The notes beneath the pieces were generated by a model. That model worked only from the letters and a program-made list of their open reading frames with translations, had not been told where the DNA came from and made no database searches. 43,639 nt of DNA, taken from the NCBI GenBank assembly GCA_036501535.1, contig DASYAE010000054.1:1-43639 (forward strand), read 5' to 3'. Source of the DNA: DASYAE01 sp036501535. Lineage in GTDB: Bacteria; Actinomycetota; Actinomycetes; Streptomycetales; Catenulisporaceae. Shown here one piece after another: positions 24,487 to 32,151 of this stretch. The position numbers and the translations under genes are program-made. The number at the start of each line of letters is the position of its first letter. The first letter of the stretch is position 1.

Positions 24487-25707
24487 TCATTGTTCGGCGG
24501 CGACCGGTCCGTCTGTCTCGTGGCCGGTTTCCGGGTCGGTGTTCTCGGCATTCACGGTGTTCTCAGTGTTCTCAGTGTTTTCAGTGTTCTCGGTGGTGTC
24601 GGCGGTATCGGTGAGCTGTTCGACAGGTACCGGCGCGCCGTACGGTGTGAGCGCCGGATAGGTTCCGAGGCGGGCCCGGCGGTCGCGGCGGCCGGTCACC
24701 GCGAGGAGCGGCCCAGTGAATGCCAGCAGGCAGACTGCGAACAGGACCAGCCAGAAGCCGATCAGCGGCGAGTACGTGTCCAGGAAGCCGCCGATATCGT
24801 CGGTCGGCACCCCGCTGAACGCCGGGTTCTGCAATCCTCCCAGATATTGGAGCGGGAAGAGCACCTGGACGACGACCACGAGCAGCAGACCCAGTGGTTT
24901 GATCACCAGTCCGGCGAGTATGCCGGCGCCGCGGTACGCACTGCGGCCGGTCGCCGCGATCACGACCAAGATGAGCAGCGCGACGGCGTCGGATATCAGG
25001 TCAGCCTTCTGATAGCCGGTCACGTGGCTGAAAGTGCAGCACGTGCTGCCTGTGGTCGGGCTCAAACCGGCGGCGAGGGCCAGCGGGTCGTTGAGTCTCG
25101 CCCAGGCCAGTTCGCGGCCGACGATCCACACCGCCGCTGCGACGAGGCCGAGGAGCAGCACGACCCTGCGTTGCCTGCGGAGCCGCAGGGCGGGCGGCTG
25201 GACCGGTGCCGGCCTCGCCTCCCGCAGTACGGTCCAGACCAGGCAGATCAGCGCCGGCAGTGCGAGCGCCTGCGACAGAGTGACGGACCACGCGCTGAGC
25301 GCGGTGTGGTCGTCGTCGCCGTGCGGGACCCTGAGCTCGATGAACACCGTGAAGAACCACAGGGCGCTGAAACCGATGCCGAAGCCCGTCGCGAACGCGC
25401 GTGTGCGCGGAAGGGCGAGCAGGACGACACACATCAGGCTGCTCAGAAAGAACACCGAGTTGTCCGCCAGGACACCCGGAAAGTCGAACTCGTGCTGGGC
25501 GGAGAGGAGCGGGTCGGTGGCTGGCGTGCCCATGGGCTGGATCGCCCAGGTGATGTTGAGCACGACGATGACTCCGAAGCAGGTCATCGCGATCCAGCGC
25601 GGTATCCGATCCGTGGCCGGCCGGGCGGCGGGAGTCTCCGGGTACTGATCACCGGATTGGTCGTGCGCAGGGGCGCTGGCTACAGCCCATGGATCGGTTT
25701 CGCTCAT
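24487..25707 (-). CDS. Polytopic membrane protein of unknown function with TEN-repeat tail
   Basis: 406 residues with about eight hydrophobic segments from residue 38 onward; family not recognised. The loop SPTTGSTCCTFSHVTGY contains a Cys-Cys pair. The cytoplasmic-type C-terminus holds a low-complexity run of Thr-Glu-Asn triplets, encoded by a repeat of about nine bases near 24541-24600 that could vary in length. The ATG at 25707 is preferred to the TTG at 25710. The upstream GGGGAA RBS is part of a long inverted repeat, so translation may be controlled by RNA folding. The cholesterol-oxidase-like gene follows on the same strand after 121 bases; a functional link is not shown. Confidence 0.8.
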   Translation of the reverse strand: MSETDPWAVASAPAHDQSGDQYPETPAARPATDRIPRWIAMTCFGVIVVLNITWAIQPMGTPATDPLLSAQHEFDFPGVLADNSVFFLSSLMCVVLLALPRTRAFATGFGIGFSALWFFTVFIELRVPHGDDDHTALSAWSVTLSQALALPALICLVWTVLREARPAPVQPPALRLRRQRRVVLLLGLVAAAVWIVGRELAWARLNDPLALAAGLSPTTGSTCCTFSHVTGYQKADLISDAVALLILVVIAATGRSAYRGAGILAGLVIKPLGLLLVVVVQVLFPLQYLGGLQNPAFSGVPTDDIGGFLDTYSPLIGFWLVLFAVCLLAFTGPLLAVTGRRDRRARLGTYPALTPYGAPVPVEQLTDTADTTENTENTENTENTVNAENTDPETGHETDGPVAAEQ

Positions 25708-25711
25708 CAAG

Positions 25712-25768
25712 GATTCCCCGCCCTGGTGAATGTTCCGCCGCTAGTGCGCACAGTCTAGGGCGGGAATC
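25712..25768 (-). promoter_or_regulatory. Inverted repeat that would cover the RBS of the membrane protein gene
   Basis: GATTCCCCGCCCT (25712-25724) pairs with AGGGCGGGAATC (25757-25768) with one bulged base and a 32-base loop. On the minus strand the downstream arm contains the GGGGAA RBS of the gene starting at 25707. It is either the terminator of the XRE gene upstream or an RBS-masking hairpin. Confidence 0.55.
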
Positions 25769-25833
25769 AGGGTTTTGTGGTCTGTTCGGCTCGACTCGGC
25801 GAGGGGGATCGCCTGGCCGGTTCGGGCGCCGGC

Positions 25834-27078
25834 TCACCGGGCGAGGACCTGCCCGAGGTAGCCCTTCCACCCGGTGCGTGAGCCGTGCGTCAGCGTGCCG
25901 AGTGCTTCGATCGCCGCTTGCACCGCCGCGTCGGCCACGCGGTCCTGCAGGTCGCCGCCGGTCCAGACCGACTCGTCGGGGATCTCGACCACGGTGCAGT
26001 GCTCCGGGCCGAGTTTCGCGGCCAGCCGGTCGAGCCTTTCGGCGGCCGCGGTGCACGCCGCGTCGGGATATCCCCAGAGCTTCGCGCCGAACGTCGTCAG
26101 CTTGGGCTGAGCCCGCACATAGATGACATTGTGCTGGTTTCTCCCGGCCGTGAACAGCTCCTCGAGGTCTGCGCCGAAGGCCTCAGGGTACGTGCACGTC
26201 CAGACGATCCTGTCGAGCGCGTGGTCGGGAAGATGGCCGAGGTTCTCGCGCAGCATGATCCCGGCCGCGTGGGCGACGTCCTCGCGGTCGGCCCCCATGC
26301 CGAGGCCGTAGCGTACGCACACCTCGGTCTTGGTGTTGAGGTAGCCGTAGTCGACGGTCTCGGCGACCAGGGAGCCGACGAGTTCCGCGTGCGCGTACGG
26401 GACGCCGAGGACCGCGATCGACGGGGGCAGGTCGGGCAGCGGCGCCCGGCCGGGGGCGCGGGTGCGCTCGTATTCGGGGACTTCCATGGTCAGCGTCGGC
26501 TGCGGGTCCCAGCCGGGTACCGGCCTGTTGCGCCACGTGACGCCGAGCGCGGCCAGTTTCGCTCCGATCGCGGAATCCAGCCGGGTGCGGGCCTGGTGCA
26601 GCGGCTCGGCGCGCGGATGCGAGCGCTCGAGGCCGAGGATCGTGTTGGAGGCGACGGCGTATTCGATGCCTTTGATGTTCGGCCGGATCGTGATCTGCCA
26701 CGTCGGGTCGTGCTCGACGATGAGCCCGACTGCGCGGGCCGCTGCCGACAGGCCGGTCGCCTCGAGGGACAGCTCGGCCCACCGCTGCATCTCGAGGTAG
26801 AGGTCGCGCTGGCTCTTGACCGCCTGGATCACCGCCACGGCGGGCGCGTAGCTCTCCGGCAGGTAGCCGGCCAGTTTGTGCACCCGCCACAGGGCCAGGC
26901 CGGTCAGCTCCGCGATGGCCGGCAGCGCCTCGACTCCGGGCCTGGTCGCGCCGTTCATCCAGGAGGCGAACGTGGCCGGGCTGACGCCGATGGCCTGCGC
27001 GGCCGCGTTGTTGCTGATCCGCCGTTCCCGTAGGACCGTGCCGATCTCCTCGCACCACTCACGTAGCTCTGGCCGCAT
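25834..27078 (-). CDS. XRE-family HTH regulator with large C-terminal domain
   Basis: 414 residues. The N-terminal HTH (about 12-65) reads VLRERRISNNAAAQAIGVSPATFASWMNGATRPG, an XRE/Cro-type fold. The remaining 340 residues have a segment IAVLGVPYAHAELVGSLVA that resembles a degenerate nucleotide-binding start but lacks a GK[ST] P-loop, then conserved-looking TCTYPEAFGADLEELFTAGR. Proteins with this layout occur in actinomycetes, but I cannot name their ligand. It is divergent from the zinc-ribbon gene. Sixteen-base repeats lie about 30 bases before each start, suggesting it controls itself and that gene. Confidence 0.83.
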   Translation of the reverse strand: MRPELREWCEEIGTVLRERRISNNAAAQAIGVSPATFASWMNGATRPGVEALPAIAELTGLALWRVHKLAGYLPESYAPAVAVIQAVKSQRDLYLEMQRWAELSLEATGLSAAARAVGLIVEHDPTWQITIRPNIKGIEYAVASNTILGLERSHPRAEPLHQARTRLDSAIGAKLAALGVTWRNRPVPGWDPQPTLTMEVPEYERTRAPGRAPLPDLPPSIAVLGVPYAHAELVGSLVAETVDYGYLNTKTEVCVRYGLGMGADREDVAHAAGIMLRENLGHLPDHALDRIVWTCTYPEAFGADLEELFTAGRNQHNVIYVRAQPKLTTFGAKLWGYPDAACTAAAERLDRLAAKLGPEHCTVVEIPDESVWTGGDLQDRVADAAVQAAIEALGTLTHGSRTGWKGYLGQVLAR

Positions 27079-27107
27079 CGTCCCTCACTGCCCTGCGCGA
27101 TAAGCCG

Positions 27108-27123
27108 ACCTGCTCGTGAGTCT
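27108..27123. promoter_or_regulatory. Repeat A, candidate operator near the XRE start
   Basis: ACCTGCTCGTGAGTCT, 29 bases upstream of the XRE ATG. It matches repeat B at 27238 in 15 of 16 bases. The core CTCRTGAG is palindromic or nearly so. Confidence 0.6.
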
Positions 27124-27237
27124 ACACGGTAAACTTCTCTTTTCATTGATCAGATTGCTGAACGATATTTGCAGGAAACTGTTGACGGCCCCGTTCCGGT
27201 GGCTGCACACTGGAGAAACCGGGGCTCTGCGGGCAAA

Positions 27238-27253
27238 ACCTGCTCATGAGTCT
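27238..27253. promoter_or_regulatory. Repeat B, candidate operator near the zinc-ribbon start
   Basis: ACCTGCTCATGAGTCT, 39 bases before the zinc-ribbon ATG, in the same orientation as repeat A. It contains the perfect palindrome CTCATGAG. Confidence 0.6.
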
Positions 27254-27292
27254 TATATGCAGCGCGCACCTGACAGGGGGAGGCGACCGCAG

Positions 27293-27484
27293 ATGCACAC
27301 CGAGCCTGACAAGGTGCCGCGCCGGGATCCGGCCCGCAAGAAGTACATCGTCCGCTGCCCGGCCTGCGACGGCACCGGCCACGTCGTGCGCGAGGGCTCG
27401 CAGGTGTCGGTGGGCTGCCGGTTGTGCTGGGAGCGCGGCCTGGTCGCGCGGATCGTCGCCGAGATCTTCGAGCGCGAGCGGTGA
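27293..27484 (+). CDS. Small zinc-ribbon protein
   Basis: 63 residues. Two cysteine pairs, Cys22/Cys25 in RCPACDGTGHV and Cys42/Cys45 in GCRLCWERG, form a DnaJ-like zinc ribbon. The rest is a basic N-terminus and a short C-terminal helix. The ATG has GGGGGAGG 9 bases upstream, which rules out longer upstream readings. Divergent from the XRE regulator and flanked by the same repeat, so the two probably act as a pair. Function unknown; nucleic-acid or protein binding is the usual role of such ribbons. Confidence 0.82.
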   Translation: MHTEPDKVPRRDPARKKYIVRCPACDGTGHVVREGSQVSVGCRLCWERGLVARIVAEIFERER

Positions 27485-27779
27485 CGCGGGCGCGGTGGGC
27501 GCGGCCTGGCGTCAGGATTCGGATATGAGATTGTGGCGTATGGTGGTGCTGTTTCTGGTGCTGTTTCTGGTGCTGGCGAGTCGGGGATCGTGCGCCGGTC
27601 GCCCGCCTCCCTTCACGGCTCGCCGTCCCGCGCCGCTCGGTCCCCTCTTCGCAGAATCCGAACGGTGCGGCTCGCGCACCAGTGTCGCGGGCCGCGGTTT
27701 CGCGATTGCGTGAGAGTCCTTTGGGGCGCTGCTCAAGGCGGGCTCCGCGGGCGGTGCCAGGTAAGCCCCGCGGCGCGGC
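27485..27779. other. Gap with one doubtful small ORF
   Basis: The only candidate is 27525-27713 (plus), a 62-residue ORF beginning MRLWRMVVLFLVLFLVLASRG, signal-like and encoded partly by a 12-base tandem repeat around 27547-27576. An AGGA lies 8-9 bases before it. Codon use is weaker than in its neighbours, so I do not call it a gene. No terminator or promoter is evident. Confidence 0.3.
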
Positions 27780-28277
27780 TTATGCGTCGGCGTGGTCGTC
27801 GGGCAGGGCGGTGGCGGGTCCGGCCGGGGTGCGGACGGGAGCCCAGCGGATCCGGGAGATCGCGGCGGCGAACGTCTCGTCGCGCGGCGGCAGCGCGTGC
27901 ATCACGCGGCCGATCACCGCACCGGCGGTCGGGGGCTTCGGCAGCGTGAACAGGCGCCGGGCCAGGTCCAGGCCGGGGAAGGCGCTCTCGGCGTGCGGCT
28001 GGGCGGGCGCGTCGAGCCCGTCGAGCCACTCGAGTCCGTCGAGCGGGGCGGGCGCGTCGTCGAAGAGCACTGCCGCGGCCTCCAGGTCGGCGGCGGCGAC
28101 GAGGCAGCGCTGCGCGAGGGCGGACAGGACCTCGTCGGTCCACTCCGGCAGCTGTTGTGCCGGCAGGTCGGCCGTCAGCGTGGCGAGGCGCGCGGCGCAG
28201 TCCTGCAGGGACGCGGCATCGGCGCGCAGCGACGCGCTGTCGCGTCCCGGCGCGGTCCTCAGGTCCCTGATCGTCAT
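27780..28277 (-). CDS. Protein of unknown function, 165 aa
   Basis: Mostly helical by composition, with an Ala-rich stretch about 50-70 (LSALAQRCLVAAADLEAAAVLF) and a Pro-rich C-terminal third. No signal peptide, membrane segment or recognised motif. GGGAG precedes the ATG by 7 bases. It is divergent from the megasynthase operon with a 164-base gap, so it might be co-regulated, but nothing in the protein links it to lipid synthesis. Confidence 0.65.
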   Translation of the reverse strand: MTIRDLRTAPGRDSASLRADAASLQDCAARLATLTADLPAQQLPEWTDEVLSALAQRCLVAAADLEAAAVLFDDAPAPLDGLEWLDGLDAPAQPHAESAFPGLDLARRLFTLPKPPTAGAVIGRVMHALPPRDETFAAAISRIRWAPVRTPAGPATALPDDHADA

Positions 28278-28405
28278 CGCCGCTCCCGGAAACGAGGTCT
28301 AGCAGTGCGGCCGGACGGTGTGGCCGGGCCGTATCCGCTTTGAGCCCACTCTGACCGCCCTTGGCTCTTTTATCAAGGTTCTCCAGTACTAGTCCTATTT
28401 GTTCG

Positions 28406-28434
28406 TTGAGGCGGGTCCGGCCGGCGCTTAGCGT
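28406..28434 (+). promoter_or_regulatory. Probable leaderless promoter of the megasynthase operon
   Basis: TTGAGG (28406-28411) and TAGCGT (28429-28434) are 17 bases apart. The GTG at 28442 lies 7 bases after the -10 box, so the transcript would start at or within a base of the start codon. No RBS is present before that GTG, which agrees. Confidence 0.6.
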
Positions 28435-28441
28435 GCTTCTC

Positions 28442-31400
28442 GTGCCACCGACCGATGCAGGCGGACCGCTCGCGGTCGCCGTGGTCGGCGCCGCCTCGCT
28501 GCTGCCCGGTTCGCACGACGCGCGCGGTTTCTGGCGCGACGTCGTCGCCGGACGGGACCTGCTGACCGAGGTGCCGCCGAGCCACTGGCTGATCGGCGAC
28601 TACTACGATCCCGATCCGGCCGCGCCGGACCGGACCTACGCGCGGCGCGGAGCGTTCCTGTCACCGGTCCCGTACGACCCGCTGGCCTGCGGAACGCCGC
28701 CGAGCACGTTGTCGGCGACCGACACCGCCCAGCTGCTCGCCGTGCCGGTGGCCGAGGCCGCGCTGCGTGATGCAGCCTGCGGCGATCCGGCGCGCATCGA
28801 CCGGGAGCGCACCGGGGTGATCGTCGGGACCGGTGCGCTGGAGCTGCTGCTGCAGATGGCCTGCCGGCTCCAGCGCCCGGTCTGGCTGGACGCGCTGCGC
28901 TCGTGCGGCGTGCAGGAGCCGCTGGCGCAGCGGATCTGCGAGCGCATCGCAGAGCACTACGTCCCGTGGCGGGAGGCGACGTTCCCGGGCCTGCTGGCCA
29001 ACGTGGTGGCCGGCCGCATCGCCAACCGGCTGGACCTGCACGGGGTCAACTGCGTGATCGACGCCGCGTGCGCCAGCTCGCTCGCCGCGCTGTCCGCCGC
29101 GGTCAACGAGCTCGAACTCGGCCGGGCCGACCTGGTGCTGGCCGGCGGCGTCGACACGTTCAACGACATCACGATGTTCATGTGCTTCTCGAAGACGCCC
29201 GCGCTCTCGGCGACCGGCGACTGCCGGCCGTTCTCAGACCGCGCTGACGGCACGATGCTCGGCGAGGGCCTGGTGTTCTTCGCGCTCAAGCGGCTCGCCG
29301 ACGCCGAGCGGGACGGCGATCACGTCTACGCCGTACTGCGCGGGCTCGGGGCATCGTCGGACGGCGGCGGGGCGGCGATCTACGCGCCGGTGCCCGCCGG
29401 CCAGGCGCGGGCGCTGCGGCGGGCGTATGCGATGGCCGGATACGGTCCGCGGACGGTCGAGCTGGTGGAGGCGCACGGTACCGGGACGCCGGCCGGCGAC
29501 GCGGCCGAGCTGGCGGCGCTGGCCGAGGTGTTCGGACCGGCGGACCGGCCCTGGTGCGCGCTGGGCTCGGCGAAGTCGCAGTTCGGGCACACCAAGTCGG
29601 CTGCGGGCGCGGTCGGGCTGCTCAAGGCGGTGCTGGCGCTGCATCATCGGGTGCTGCCACCGACGATCAAGGTGGAGCGGCCCGCCGCAGCGCTCGGCGC
29701 CGCATCCGCCGCCCTATACGTCAATACTCTGGCTCGACCGTGGGTGCACGGCGGCGGACATCCGCGCCGCGCGTCGGTCTCCAGCTTCGGCTTCGGCGGG
29801 AGCAACTACCACGTCACGCTGGAGGAGTACGTGCCGCGCGGCGCCGGGCGGCGTCCGGCGCGCTGGTGCGTGGCGCCGACCGAGCTGGTCTTGCGCAGCG
29901 CCGAGACGGAGGCGGGGCTCGGCGCGGCCTCGGGGTTCCGCGGTGGCGACCGGGTCCGCGAGGCGGTCGTCCGCGCGGCTTCGCAGGACGCTCAGAACAC
30001 GCAGGACGCGCAGAACACTGTGCCCGTGGCGTGCTTCCGGCGTGCCGGGCCGGCCGCCTCGGGCCGGGTCGCCTTCCTGTTCTGCGGCCAGGGCGCGCAG
30101 CGCCCTAATATGGGCGCGGATCTCGCGATGGCGTTCCCGGAGGCGCTCGACGCCTGGGACGAGCTGGCGACCGAGAGACTCGACGGCGAGGGCGCAGACG
30201 GCGACGACGACATCGGGGGCGAGGGCGAGGGCAAGGACGGCGGCCCGCGCCTGCACGAGGTCGTATTCCCCCGGCCGGCGTTCTCGGCCGACGAGCGGGA
30301 GCGGCAGCAGCGGGAGCTGACGGCGACCGAGTGGGCGCAGCCGGCGCTGGCGGTGCAGTGCGTCGCGCAGCTGCGGCTCGCCGACCGGTTCGGCCTGCGG
30401 CCCGACTGCGTCGCGGGCCACAGCCTCGGCGAGCTCGTGGCCCTGCACGCCGCCGGCTGCCTCGACGCTCGTACCCTGATACGGCTGGCCCGGCGCCGCG
30501 GCGAGCTGATGCGGGACGCCTGCGACCGGCCCGGCGCCATGCTGGCCGTGGCCGTCGGCGCGGCGGAGGCGGCGGCGCTGACCGCGGGCCGGTCCGACGT
30601 CTGGATCGCGAACATCAACGGGCCGCAGCAGACCGTGCTGTCCGGGACCCTCGACGGCATCGAGGAGATCGAGCGGCGCGCGGACGCGAGCGCGGTGGCC
30701 GCGCACCGCCTCGCGGCGTCGACCGGTTTCCACAGCCCGCTCGTCGCCGCGGCAGGCCCGGTACTGCGCGACTACCTACAGGGGATTGAGATCGGACCGC
30801 CGCGGCTGCCGGTCTACGGGAACCGCGATGCGTGCCGCTACCCGGAGGATCCAGCCGAGATCCGGGACCGGATCGCCGCGCAGCCGACCGAGCCGGTCCG
30901 CTTCGCCGAGCAGATCGAGGCGATGTACGCGGACGGCGTGCGCACGTTCGTCGAGTTCGGCGCCGGCGCCGCGCTTACCGGCCTGGTGGGCCGCATCCTC
31001 GAGGGCCGCGACCACCTGGCCGTCGCGCTCGACCGGCGCGGACGGCACGGCGTGACTGCGCTGCAGCTGGCGTTGGGCGAGCTGGCCGTGCACGGCGTGC
31101 CGCTGGACGTCGAGGAGTTGACGGCGCGGGAGGACGGCGGGCCGGGCAGCGGGTCCCGCGAGCGGTCCGCGCGGCCGAGGGTCCGGCTCGTGGGCAGCAA
31201 CTACGGAAGGCCCTATCCGCCGCCCGGCGGTGAAAAGGAGATCGCCATGCCGAATCACCCGTCCGAGCGGCCGGTCCCGGCGACCCACGACTCGGCCGAG
31301 CCGGTGAACGGCGCGCCGGCTGTGAATGGTGCGCCGCGGGCGGTCGCACCGGGCGCGGTCCAAGCGGTCCAAGCGAGCACAGTGACATCAGAGCCTTGGC

Positions 31401-32077
31401 TCCTCGCGCTGCAGGAGGTCCAGCGGCAGACCAGCGAGGCGCACGCCGCGTATCAGCACGCCCTGGCCGACGGGCACAGCGCCTACCTGCGCACAAGCGA
31501 GGCGACGCTGTCCGGCATGATCGCAGCACTCGAAGGAAGCGGTGCCGTCGCGGCGAACCCCCGACCTCCCGCGGTGGCGTCGCCGAGGCCTGCGGCGCCG
31601 ATGCCGGTCCCGACTGCGATCCCTGACTTCGGCGGTGCGGTCGCGGCGTACGAGGCGCCGGTCGCGATCCCGAGGCCGCAGCCGCTCCGCGAGATCCCTT
31701 GGCACGCCGCTGAGGCTGTGCCGGAACCGGCGGCCGAGCCCGAACCGGCAGGGCAGGCGGATTCCCCGGAGCACCTGGAGCAGATCGTCATCGGGATCGT
31801 CGGCGAGTTGACCGGCTATCCGGCCGACGTCCTGGACCCTGAGATGGAACTCGAGCACGACCTCGGCATCGACTCGATCAAGCGGGTGCAGATCCTGTCC
31901 CGGGTGCGCGAGCGGGTGCCGGACCTTCCCGCGCTCGATCCCGCGCAGCTGGCCGCGCTGCGCACCATCGGCGAGATCACCGCGTATCTGCGTCGGCCCG
32001 GAACGAGCCGCCAGCCGAGCACGGCGGGCGACCCCGCAGCCGACCAGGAGGGTGAGCCGAGTCTGACAGGACTCTGA
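28442..32077 (+). CDS. Pfa-like megasynthase subunit 1: KS-AT-ACP
   Basis: 1211 residues, resembling the N-terminal part of PfaA-type polyunsaturated or secondary-lipid synthases. The KS (about 8-455) has the triad Cys210 in VIDAACASSL, His345 in EAHGTGTP and His383 in FGHTKSAAG. The malonyl-type AT (about 530-850) starts FLFCGQGAQRPNMG with Ser661 in GHSLGE. After an Ala/Pro linker, one ACP (about 1110-1195) carries Ser1145 in DLGIDSIKRVQIL, the Pfa-type signature; PfaA usually has several ACPs. The GTG start is chosen because TAGCGT lies 7 bases before it, fitting a leaderless mRNA, and the alternative TTG at 28361 has no RBS. It decarboxylatively condenses malonyl units and carries the growing chain. 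Its end overlaps the open frame of the KR-DH gene by 22 bases. Confidence 0.92.
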   Translation: MPPTDAGGPLAVAVVGAASLLPGSHDARGFWRDVVAGRDLLTEVPPSHWLIGDYYDPDPAAPDRTYARRGAFLSPVPYDPLACGTPPSTLSATDTAQLLAVPVAEAALRDAACGDPARIDRERTGVIVGTGALELLLQMACRLQRPVWLDALRSCGVQEPLAQRICERIAEHYVPWREATFPGLLANVVAGRIANRLDLHGVNCVIDAACASSLAALSAAVNELELGRADLVLAGGVDTFNDITMFMCFSKTPALSATGDCRPFSDRADGTMLGEGLVFFALKRLADAERDGDHVYAVLRGLGASSDGGGAAIYAPVPAGQARALRRAYAMAGYGPRTVELVEAHGTGTPAGDAAELAALAEVFGPADRPWCALGSAKSQFGHTKSAAGAVGLLKAVLALHHRVLPPTIKVERPAAALGAASAALYVNTLARPWVHGGGHPRRASVSSFGFGGSNYHVTLEEYVPRGAGRRPARWCVAPTELVLRSAETEAGLGAASGFRGGDRVREAVVRAASQDAQNTQDAQNTVPVACFRRAGPAASGRVAFLFCGQGAQRPNMGADLAMAFPEALDAWDELATERLDGEGADGDDDIGGEGEGKDGGPRLHEVVFPRPAFSADERERQQRELTATEWAQPALAVQCVAQLRLADRFGLRPDCVAGHSLGELVALHAAGCLDARTLIRLARRRGELMRDACDRPGAMLAVAVGAAEAAALTAGRSDVWIANINGPQQTVLSGTLDGIEEIERRADASAVAAHRLAASTGFHSPLVAAAGPVLRDYLQGIEIGPPRLPVYGNRDACRYPEDPAEIRDRIAAQPTEPVRFAEQIEAMYADGVRTFVEFGAGAALTGLVGRILEGRDHLAVALDRRGRHGVTALQLALGELAVHGVPLDVEELTAREDGGPGSGSRERSARPRVRLVGSNYGRPYPPPGGEKEIAMPNHPSERPVPATHDSAEPVNGAPAVNGAPRAVAPGAVQAVQASTVTSEPWLLALQEVQRQTSEAHAAYQHALADGHSAYLRTSEATLSGMIAALEGSGAVAANPRPPAVASPRPAAPMPVPTAIPDFGGAVAAYEAPVAIPRPQPLREIPWHAAEAVPEPAAEPEPAGQADSPEHLEQIVIGIVGELTGYPADVLDPEMELEHDLGIDSIKRVQILSRVRERVPDLPALDPAQLAALRTIGEITAYLRRPGTSRQPSTAGDPAADQEGEPSLTGL
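31234..32077 (+). other. Internal translation start for a separate linker-ACP protein
   Basis: Inside subunit 1, AAAGGAG at 31234-31240 sits 6 bases before an in-frame ATG at 31247. Nothing else in this operon has a better RBS. Starting here gives a 276-residue protein made only of the Pro/Ala linker, a helical segment (LQEVQRQTSEAHAAYQHAL) and the ACP. The position is exactly the boundary after the AT domain. It may supply free ACP or be a relic of gene fusion. Confidence 0.6.
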
Positions 32078-32151
32078 GTCCGATCCCGCTGATCCGCCGG
32101 GTTCCGGCGCTGCGGCCGGCCGCCGCGTCAGGGCTCGCCCTGCCAGGTCTG

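Noticed and set aside
24541..24600. Short tandem repeat considered as a CRISPR or VNTR array
   Set aside because: The unit is about nine bases, in frame inside a coding sequence (Thr-Glu-Asn), with no spacers.
32072..32078. CTC-TGA at the end of KS-AT-ACP considered as a prfB-like +1 frameshift site
   Set aside because: A +1 shift leads to the wrong frame; the KR-DH frame requires -1 (or +2).
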